DNA of 7,242 nt from Bacteroidota bacterium. GTDB taxonomy: Bacteria; Bacteroidota; Bacteroidia; Bacteroidales; CAJPTX01. The notes under the pieces were generated by a model that searched no databases, was not told where the DNA came from, and saw nothing but the letters and a program-made list of their open reading frames with translations. The stretch lies in the NCBI GenBank assembly GCA_002748015.1, contig PDRH01000070.1, positions 1 through 7,242 of the forward strand. Reading direction: 5' to 3'. A program made the translations under genes and the position numbers. Of the stretch, positions 1 to 5,412 are shown piece after piece. Positions within the stretch are counted from its first letter, which is position 1; every line of letters begins with the position of its first letter.

Positions 1-1889
1 ACAACCTCCCCCTGCTGCTGTAGCAGTCGCGTAAGACGACTCTTATCCAATGGTCGAGCGCGATACATCAAGCGCAGATCCTTCAAGCGGGGCTGCAGAT
101 CCTCATCCGACATCGCCTCAAATTCTGGGCCAGAAATGGCAGAACGCTCCGTGCAGCTCTCGTCCCAAAGCCCTATCTGCCGGGCAATCTCTGTGGCAGT
201 AAGCACCGTATCCCCGGTCACTATCTTCACCGAGATACCCGCGCTCTGGCACTCCGCAATGGCTGCTGGTACATCCGGCCGCACCGGGTCGCTAATCGCC
301 ACTATGGCTAGCAGCGTCAGCGCATCGCTTGCCACCTTTTGGTCGGCAAAAACCGCCTCCCCATCGCTTGGGGTGTGGGCTGCCAGGGCAAGCGTACGCA
401 TGCCCTTCTTCTGGAAATCATGGAGACGCTCACGGAGTGAGGGTAGCAGCCCCTCCAGCTCATGCATCGCCCCCTCTCCATCCATCCAATGGGTTGCCTT
501 CCCCATTACTATTTCGGGTGCCCCCTTCACCAGCAGCACGGGTGCTATTTCCCCGGGCTCCTGCACCAGGGTGGCCATGTACTTACGCTGCGTCGAGAAG
601 GTGAGCTGCTCCACCACCTCGCCCTCAGCCCGCTTGCCTAGGTAGTCCACTCCCAGGTCCTTAGCCCAGAGCAGCAAAGCCCCCTCAGTGGGGTTACCCA
701 GCACCTCAAGCTTCCCCTCCTTCTGCTCGAGGTGTGCGGTAGAGTTCTGACAAACACATTCCAGGATGCGCCGATACACCGAAGTCTCTGCCGCTGGAGT
801 CTGCCCATCGCAGAGCAGCAGCTCATGCACCCGCATCTGGTTCTGCGTCAGTGTACCCGTCTTATCCGTACAGATAACCGTAGTCGCCCCCATCGTCTCG
901 CAGGCGTGCATACGGCGCACCAGGTTGTTGGTCTTCATCATCGACCGCATGCTGTAGGCCAGACTCAGCGAAACGCTCATGGGGAGCCCCTCCGGCACCG
1001 CCACCACGAGCAGCGTAACCGCCAGCATCACCGTATTGAGCATGAAGTTCCCAAAGCTGAACCAATCGGTTATCGCGCCATGCATGTAGAAGTAGTGCGA
1101 AAGGCGGAAAACCACCAGCAAACCAGCCAGCACGTAGCCCCCCTTGCTAATGAGCTTAGCCAGACGCTCCAGCTGCACATCCAGCGGGGTCTGCACGTCG
1201 TTCTCTATCTGTATCCCTTTGAAGACCTTACCCGTCTCGGTGGCATCGCCCACAGCAGTAACGTACATCACCCCATGCCCCTCAACCACAGCCGTCCCAC
1301 GGTAGACGCAGTGCGCCGGGTAGGCCTGCTCCTCCTCCCCCTCCTCTGCCTGCGCTTCGATACGCTTATTGGCCACCGGCTCCCCAGTCAGACTACTCTC
1401 ATTCACCTGGAGTGAAATGGCCTCCACCAGCTTCCCATCCGCCGGGATCTCCTCCCCGGTATTCAGGTAGACGATGTCACCCACCACTATCTCTGCCTTC
1501 GGAACAGAGGCTATCGTCCCATCTCGCAGCACCTGGTAGGCCGTCCGCTCATTAACCTGATTGAGCACCCCGAACTCCCGGTCGGCCTTCTGCTCAAAGT
1601 AGAAGGAAAGCCCAGTAGCCAGCAACACCGCAAAGAGTATCCCCAGTGGCTCCAGAAACAGCGAGAATTCCCCCGCCTCTGTCGGGGAGGTGTAGAAGGT
1701 GTAGAAGGCTATACCCACCGACAGCACCCAGGCCAGTAGCAGAATGATAATGAGCGGGTCACGAAACTTCTCAAGGTAGAGTATCCAGGGAGAAGTACGG
1801 GGGGGCTCCGTGAGCGTATTCGCACCGAACTTCGCCCTACTCTCCTCCACCTGCGCCGTGGTAAGCCCTATTGTAATATCCTCTTTCAT
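1..1889 (-). CDS. Calcium-translocating P-type ATPase, PMCA-type (N-terminal 629 residues, runs off left edge)
   Basis: Membrane cation pump that uses ATP to move Ca2+ out of the cytoplasm through an aspartyl-phosphate intermediate. My translation from the ATG at 1889 is open to the left edge without a stop or frameshift. Visible parts in order: TM1 about residues 45-66 and TM2 about 79-97; actuator loop TGEP at 168-171; TM3 about 245-268; TM4 ending in the ion-binding PEGLP at 299-303; phosphorylation motif DKTGTLT with acceptor D342; nucleotide-binding KGAPE at 455-459; TGD at 558-560. The stretch from PEGLP to DKTGTLT, including 'ACETMGATTVICTDKTGTLT', resembles type IIB (PMCA) pumps. The last visible residues, QQQGEVV, are where the DGxNDAP hinge should follow. 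Bacterial members are usually about 850-900 residues, so roughly the last 250, with TM5-10, lie outside. The usual TGES is TGEP here, keeping the catalytic Glu. Family is secure; Ca2+ specificity is inferred because the TM5/TM6 ligands are not visible. Confidence 0.93.
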   Translation of the reverse strand, partial: MKEDITIGLTTAQVEESRAKFGANTLTEPPRTSPWILYLEKFRDPLIIILLLAWVLSVGIAFYTFYTSPTEAGEFSLFLEPLGILFAVLLATGLSFYFEQKADREFGVLNQVNERTAYQVLRDGTIASVPKAEIVVGDIVYLNTGEEIPADGKLVEAISLQVNESSLTGEPVANKRIEAQAEEGEEEQAYPAHCVYRGTAVVEGHGVMYVTAVGDATETGKVFKGIQIENDVQTPLDVQLERLAKLISKGGYVLAGLLVVFRLSHYFYMHGAITDWFSFGNFMLNTVMLAVTLLVVAVPEGLPMSVSLSLAYSMRSMMKTNNLVRRMHACETMGATTVICTDKTGTLTQNQMRVHELLLCDGQTPAAETSVYRRILECVCQNSTAHLEQKEGKLEVLGNPTEGALLLWAKDLGVDYLGKRAEGEVVEQLTFSTQRKYMATLVQEPGEIAPVLLVKGAPEIVMGKATHWMDGEGAMHELEGLLPSLRERLHDFQKKGMRTLALAAHTPSDGEAVFADQKVASDALTLLAIVAISDPVRPDVPAAIAECQSAGISVKIVTGDTVLTATEIARQIGLWDESCTERSAISGPEFEAMSDEDLQPRLKDLRLMYRARPLDKSRLTRLLQQQGEV

Positions 1890-1915
1890 ACGTATGTATA
1901 CAGTTGCCAATCCTG

Positions 1916-1945
1916 CAAAGGTAACAAAACATAGGATAAGTCAAA
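1916..1945 (-). promoter_or_regulatory. Bacteroidetes-type promoter of the Ca2+ ATPase gene
   Basis: Read on the minus strand, a -33-like TTTG (1942-1945) is followed after 18 bases by TACCTTTG (1916-1923), a perfect match to the Bacteroidetes primary sigma -7 consensus TAnnTTTG. Transcription would start near 1908, giving a leader of about 20 bases before the ATG at 1889. No Shine-Dalgarno is seen, which is normal in this phylum. Motif and spacing are seen directly; activity is inferred. Confidence 0.7.
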
Positions 1946-2147
1946 GTACGCCCCGACACCCGCCCAGCAGGGGCTAGCCAGAACGATGCGTCGCCCCGCT
2001 CCACCCAAACCGGCGTAAAGGGAGTGTAAGCTGTTAGCCAACCATGGCCAACGACCGGAGCGAGAAGATAAGTATAAAGCCCCCCGCTAGGCATTACCCC
2101 CCTCGGCAAATATCCCCCTCCCAACGAGCTATTTACTCCTAAATCGC

Positions 2148-2155
2148 TATCTTTG
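2148..2155 (+). promoter_or_regulatory. Bacteroidetes -7 promoter element of pgk-ftsE
   Basis: TATCTTTG at 2148-2155 is a perfect TAnnTTTG box and continues as TATCTTTGCAC, a common form in this phylum. Transcription would begin about 2162, giving a leader of about 65 bases before the pgk ATG at 2228. I do not find a convincing TTG/TTTG -33 element at the expected 17-23 base spacing. The box overlaps the TTG at 2153 that could begin a 25-codon N-terminal extension of pgk, which argues against that upstream start. Confidence 0.65.
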
Positions 2156-2227
2156 CACAAGCAAGATAAGTCTAATTGTATGGGGGAATTGCCCCCATGC
2201 GGCATAACGCAAAGCCAGAGATACGCC

Positions 2228-3493
2228 ATGATACAGTTCAAAGATTACCCCTTCAAAGGGAAACGGGTGCTGCTACGGGTTGACTTCAACGTCCCCTTTG
2301 ACAAGACCGACACCCTCATCACTGATGATTCCCGCATACGCAGGGCCATCCCGACCATCCAGCACATCGTCAATGCTGGCGGGCGCGTCGTTCTGCTCTC
2401 CCACCGCGGGCGTCCCAAGGGAAAGGTCGTCGAATCGCTTTCCCTCCAGCGCGTACTACGCACGCTTGAGGCTCTAGTGGGAAAGCACGTGGAATTCGCC
2501 CCCGACTGCATCGGTGAGGAAGCCCTAGCCAAGACCAAGAGCCTTAAGGACGGCGACATACTCCTCATGGAAAACGTACGCTTCCACGCAGAGGACGAGG
2601 GCAAGGTCAAGCAGAAGGAGGGCGAGGCCGAGGCCGACTTCGCCGAGCGCAAGAAGGCCATGAAGGCCGCCCAGAAGGCATTCGCCCAGCAGCTCGCACT
2701 CAACGGAGACTGCTACGTCAACGACGCGTTCTCGGCAGCACACCGCGCCCATGCCTCTACCACCTTCGTGGCTGAAAGCTTCCCCCAGGACAGAATGTTT
2801 GGTCCGCTCATGCTCGCAGAGCTAGATGCCCTTGAGCGCATGCTCAACCAGCCCACCAAGCCCATACTCGCCATTATGGGGGGAGCTAAGGTCTCCGACA
2901 AAATCCTACTCATTGACCGCCTTCTTGACCGCGTTGACCGCATAATCATCGGCGGTGGCATGACCTATACCTTCGTCAAGGCCATGGGTGGGCAAATCGG
3001 CAACTCGCTTTGTGAGGACGACCGGCTGGACGTAGCCAAAGAGCTCATCGCCAAGGCCAAGCAGAAGGGCGTAGAGCTACTCCTCCCGACGGACGCAGTC
3101 AACGCCGACAAATTCGCTGCCGACGCCAAGACCAACACCACCAGCGTAGATGCCACCCCGGACGGCTACATGGGCCTCGACATAGGCCCCGAGTCCGTCA
3201 AGCGCTTCAGCGAAGCCATCCTCCAGTCCAAGAGCATACTCTGGAACGGCCCCATGGGGGTGTTCGAGATGGAGCCCTTCGCCAAGGGGACATTCGCCAT
3301 CGCCGAGGCCCTCGCCCAGGCTACAAAGAATGGAGCATACACCCTCGTGGGGGGCGGTGACTCCGTCTCTGCGCTCAAGAGTAGCGGCAATGAGGAGCAT
3401 GTTAGCTACGTATCCACCGGCGGGGGTGCTATGCTCGAATACCTAGAGGGCAAAGTGCTACCCGGCATCGGCGTAATTCAAGACCACAAGTAG
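2228..3493 (+). CDS. pgk: Phosphoglycerate kinase
   Basis: Cytoplasmic glycolytic enzyme that transfers the acyl phosphate of 1,3-bisphosphoglycerate to ADP, giving ATP and 3-phosphoglycerate, reversibly. With the ATG at 2228 the protein has 421 residues, near the family's usual 390-420. Visible motifs: substrate-binding RVDFNVP at 17-23; SHRGRP at 58-63 with conserved His59 and Arg62 (most relatives have Leu at residue 60); ENVRFH; NDAFSAAHRAHAST; nucleotide-site GGAKVSDK followed by an IIGGGM strand; WNGPMGVFE in the C-terminal domain; and terminal GGGDS and STGGGA loops. The frame stays open to a TTG at 2153, but that lies inside the -7 promoter box, and family N-termini align at MIQFKDYPFKGKR. 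No clear Shine-Dalgarno is seen. ftsE follows after a single base, and no terminator lies between them. Identification is essentially certain. Confidence 0.98.
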   Translation: MIQFKDYPFKGKRVLLRVDFNVPFDKTDTLITDDSRIRRAIPTIQHIVNAGGRVVLLSHRGRPKGKVVESLSLQRVLRTLEALVGKHVEFAPDCIGEEALAKTKSLKDGDILLMENVRFHAEDEGKVKQKEGEAEADFAERKKAMKAAQKAFAQQLALNGDCYVNDAFSAAHRAHASTTFVAESFPQDRMFGPLMLAELDALERMLNQPTKPILAIMGGAKVSDKILLIDRLLDRVDRIIIGGGMTYTFVKAMGGQIGNSLCEDDRLDVAKELIAKAKQKGVELLLPTDAVNADKFAADAKTNTTSVDATPDGYMGLDIGPESVKRFSEAILQSKSILWNGPMGVFEMEPFAKGTFAIAEALAQATKNGAYTLVGGGDSVSALKSSGNEEHVSYVSTGGGAMLEYLEGKVLPGIGVIQDHK

Positions 3494-3494
3494 C

Positions 3495-4373
3495 ATGGAG
3501 GAGCAAGAGCATAACGCAGAGGCCACGCAAAAACTAATGGAGGAGGAGGCCTACAAGGCCCCCCCTCCCCTAGAGGAGGCACCGGGAGAAGCAGAGGCAT
3601 CAAGACCGACACCAGCATCCCCCGCAGCGGAAGCTGAGCCCCATGCAACCTCAGTAGGCAAGCGTCGCCACGAAAGCTGCGTTGTCCGTATGCAGAATGC
3701 CCAGATTGCCCGAGGGGCCAATCCCATCCTCAGAGATATCACCCTCGAGATCTACGAAGGCGACTTCTACTACCTCGTCGGGCGCGTGGGTACCGGCAAA
3801 AGTAGCCTCATTGATACCATGACGGGCGAGACCCCGCTGGCGGGTGGCAAGGCTCAGGTCTGCGGCTTCGAGCTAGAGCACCTAAAGGAGCGCCAGATTC
3901 CCTACCTACGGCGAGCCATGGGCGTTGTCTTCCAGGACTTCAAGCTACTCACTGACCGCAACGTGGAGAAGAACCTCCGCTTTGCCCTCAGGGCTACGGG
4001 CTGGAAAAACAGGGTGCAAATTGCCCAGCGGATAGAAGAGGTACTCTCCCTGGTCGGCCTAGCTCACAAATCCGGGAAGATGCCCCACCAGCTCTCTGGG
4101 GGCGAGCAGCAGCGTATCGCCATCGCCCGTGCCCTGCTCAACGAGCCTTCGCTAATCCTGGCAGACGAACCCACCGGGAACCTCGATCCAGAGACCTCTG
4201 AGGGCATTCTCGGTCTGCTCGTCGACCTGTCCAAACGCGGCAAAGCCGTCATCATGGCCACGCACAACTACGGGCTGGTCAAGAAATTCCCTGCCCAAAC
4301 GCTGCAGTGTGCAGGCGGGGCGCTCCAGGAGCTCAGCCCCGAGGCGCTCGTCGACCTATCCCCGTGGGAATAA
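3495..4373 (+). CDS. ftsE: Cell division ABC transporter ATP-binding protein FtsE, with N-terminal extension
   Basis: Cytoplasmic ATPase that partners with membrane protein FtsX at the division site to control peptidoglycan hydrolysis during septation. The ABC core is complete: Walker A GRVGTGKS at 96-103, Q-loop Gln147 in VFQDFKLLTDR, signature LSGGEQQ at 200-206, Walker B ILADEP with D224-E225, and H-loop His257 in MATHNYG. The phrases GWKNR and 'KMPHQLSGGEQQRIAIARAL' fit Bacteroidetes FtsE, so I prefer this to a LolD-type or generic ABC ATPase. From the ATG at 3495 it has 292 residues, against about 220-235 usually; roughly the first 60 are rich in Glu, Ala and Pro and look disordered. Alternative starts are Met15 (3537) and Met66 (3690), the latter just before the ABC fold. 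The 3495 start lies one base after the pgk stop, suggesting translational coupling. No ftsX is in the window. Function is confident; the exact start is less so. Confidence 0.9.
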   Translation: MEEQEHNAEATQKLMEEEAYKAPPPLEEAPGEAEASRPTPASPAAEAEPHATSVGKRRHESCVVRMQNAQIARGANPILRDITLEIYEGDFYYLVGRVGTGKSSLIDTMTGETPLAGGKAQVCGFELEHLKERQIPYLRRAMGVVFQDFKLLTDRNVEKNLRFALRATGWKNRVQIAQRIEEVLSLVGLAHKSGKMPHQLSGGEQQRIAIARALLNEPSLILADEPTGNLDPETSEGILGLLVDLSKRGKAVIMATHNYGLVKKFPAQTLQCAGGALQELSPEALVDLSPWE

Positions 4374-4396
4374 GATCTTCCCAGCCCCCAATCCCA

Positions 4397-4438
4397 GACT
4401 CCCCCCGCCCGTTTACGAGCGAGGGGAGTCTTCTTTTT
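4397..4438 (+). terminator. Rho-independent terminator of pgk-ftsE
   Basis: A perfect 8-bp stem, GACTCCCC (4397-4404) with GGGGAGTC (4423-4430), encloses an 18-base loop in which CGC/GCG can pair further. It is followed directly by TTCTTTTT (4431-4438). It begins 23 bases after the ftsE stop. Confidence 0.85.
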
Positions 4439-4475
4439 GCATATTTAGAGGAGCTATGGATAAGACCCCAGTTAG

Positions 4476-4541
4476 GTCCTGTCAGAAACAAAGACGCACT
4501 ACATACGTTTCTTAATATGTAAACACGAGATGTAACAGGAC
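4476..4541 (+). promoter_or_regulatory. Possible promoter and leader structure upstream of rubredoxin
   Basis: The 118 bases between the ftsE terminator and the rubredoxin ATG must hold its promoter. The best candidate is TACGTTTC at 4504-4511, 7 of 8 matches to TAnnTTTG, with no good -33 box. Two nested inverted repeats surround it: GTCCTGT (4476-4482) with ACAGGAC (4535-4541), and ACATA (4501-4505) with TATGT (4516-4520). They could form a protein-binding dyad or an RNA fold, or be chance; this is a weak call. Confidence 0.25.
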
Positions 4542-4556
4542 AAAAATCATACTGAA

Positions 4557-4721
4557 ATGAAGAAGTACATTTGCGATGTATGCGGCTGGGAGTACGATCC
4601 GGCAGAAGGTGATCCGGATAGCGGGATAGCACCCGGGACGGCATTTGAGGATATACCTGACGATTGGGTTTGCCCTCTCTGTGGCGTTGGCAAGGAAGAC
4701 TTCTCGGTGATAGAGGAGTAA
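4557..4721 (+). CDS. Rubredoxin
   Basis: Small cytoplasmic electron carrier of 54 residues, holding one iron atom by four cysteines. Rubredoxins in anaerobes usually pass electrons to peroxide- or oxygen-reducing enzymes such as rubrerythrin; the partner here is not visible. Sequence shows both iron knuckles, C6-x2-C9-G and C39-P-L-C42-G, plus the conserved core Y4, Y13, DPAEGDP (14-20), GIAPGT, F30 and DDWVCP (35-40). Residue 11 is Trp where many relatives have Tyr, a conservative aromatic change. Length equals the family's usual 52-54. The ATG at 4557 is the only sensible start; there is no clear Shine-Dalgarno, only an A-rich leader. It sits alone between two terminators, so it is probably monocistronic. 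Confidence 0.96.
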   Translation: MKKYICDVCGWEYDPAEGDPDSGIAPGTAFEDIPDDWVCPLCGVGKEDFSVIEE

Positions 4722-4743
4722 ATCGCATAAATATAGAGCTGTT

Positions 4744-4776
4744 AATCCCCTAGTCCTATTGGGCTAGGGGGTTTTT
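4744..4776 (+). terminator. Rho-independent terminator of the rubredoxin gene
   Basis: CCCCTAGTCC (4747-4756) pairs with GGGCTAGGGG (4761-4770), a 10-bp stem with one G-U pair and a TATT loop. AAT (4744-4746) can extend the stem into GTTTTT (4771-4776), which supplies the T tract. It starts 22 bases after the stop codon. Confidence 0.9.
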
Positions 4777-5353
4777 CATGCCCTAAAACGCCCCTTATCC
4801 ATGCTCGCCCTAGCACGTAGCTAGACCAAGCGTTAAATCGAGGGGCTACCCAAGGATTCCTCCCTTTCTATTTTACCCCACAAATGAATCATAATCGCCC
4901 TCCTCATCCCTCCGATATTCAGCGTATTAGGTATAGAGCTGCATAGCCAGCCGCTCCGAATTTCGCCTAGGGAAAATTCGGAGCGGCTACGGATTCAGAC
5001 CTGATATACAAGCAGATTGTAGCGGGGCCAAGATCTCTAGGAAAACTCCCGAAAAGTGGACTTCCCCCCTCGCAGATGCGGGCTACCTACGCAACAGGAG
5101 TCATCTCAATCACCCTAATTCGGTTTACACCTATGCGGGTTTTCGGCATCTGGCCAACCGCTATACCTACGCACAATCTGTCACCCAATGCGCCAAATGG
5201 TACGAATTTTACGCAGAGCAGATAGCCTGAAAGCATATGGTTTCACCCCGCACAACGATGCGAATGCAATAGCCCTCCCACTAGGCCTCGCATGGCTAAT
5301 GTAGCAGAGACAAACAGAGCAAACTGCAATATCGGAAGATGTTCGGAGTGCAT
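4777..5353. other. Gene-free region between rubredoxin terminator and clpB terminator
   Basis: About 580 bases with no supported gene. It lies between two converging transcription units, each ended by its own terminator. It contains the perfect inverted repeat at 4949-4988. One plus-strand frame is open from 4937 to a TGA at 5228-5230; its second half reads like a Tyr-rich peptide (YTYAGFRHLANRYTYA at the codons from about 5123) but has no ATG, GTG or TTG start, so it could be a gene remnant or chance. The overlapping frame is also open over much of 4971-5213, which weakens the coding reading. An 81-codon minus-strand frame (5181-5426) crosses the clpB terminator and is not credible. I recognise no RNA family. 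Confidence 0.6.
4949..4988. repeat. Perfect 15-bp inverted repeat with 10-base loop
   Basis: AGCCGCTCCGAATTT (4949-4963) is the exact reverse complement of AAATTCGGAGCGGCT (4974-4988), separated by CGCCTAGGGA. No T tract follows on either strand, so it is not a standard terminator. It could be a dispersed repeat unit, a small-RNA hairpin, or a back-up block between converging genes. The structure is certain; the role is unknown. Confidence 0.85.
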
Positions 5354-5385
5354 AAAAAAGGGGTGGCGTATTACTACGCCACCCC
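5354..5385 (-). terminator. Rho-independent terminator of clpB
   Basis: GGGGTGGCGTA (5360-5370) and TACGCCACCCC (5375-5385) form a perfect 11-bp GC-rich stem with a 4-base loop. The six A at 5354-5359 give a T6 tract after the hairpin when read on the minus strand. It begins 27 bases beyond the clpB stop codon. No T tract follows on the plus strand, so it acts in the clpB direction only. Confidence 0.92.
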
Positions 5386-5412
5386 AGCTGTCTATCTATT
5401 GAGTAGGAGGAG

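Larger units (their letters stand above)
1890..2227. other. Divergent intergenic region between the ATPase gene and pgk
   Basis: This gene-free stretch of 338 bases separates two divergently transcribed genes. It holds the ATPase promoter at its left end and the pgk -7 box at its right end. The middle (about 1946-2147) is C-rich on the plus strand and contains short symmetrical words such as GGCTAGCC near 1972 and a repeated GCCAAC around 2037-2051. I see no tRNA, known riboswitch or strong terminator hairpin. A minus-strand frame of 134 codons crosses it (1837-2241), but it overlaps the start of the ATPase gene and both promoters, so I do not call it a gene. Confidence 0.6.

Noticed and set aside
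732..1415. Plus-strand open frame of 227 codons, and another of 169 codons at 136-645
   Set aside because: Both lie wholly antisense to the well-supported P-type ATPase. Their composition (runs of His/Arg or Ser) is that of shadow frames in GC-rich DNA, and they show no recognisable motif.
1837..2241. Minus-strand open frame of 134 codons across the divergent intergenic region
   Set aside because: It overlaps the ATPase start in another frame, covers both promoters and runs into pgk; no domain or membrane pattern supports it.
4307..4522. Two overlapping plus-strand frames of about 70 codons at the ftsE 3' end
   Set aside because: They begin inside ftsE in other frames and run through its terminator hairpin and T tract.
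4333..4728. Minus-strand open frame of 131 codons antisense to rubredoxin
   Set aside because: It lies opposite the complete rubredoxin gene and the ftsE terminator; no motif supports it.
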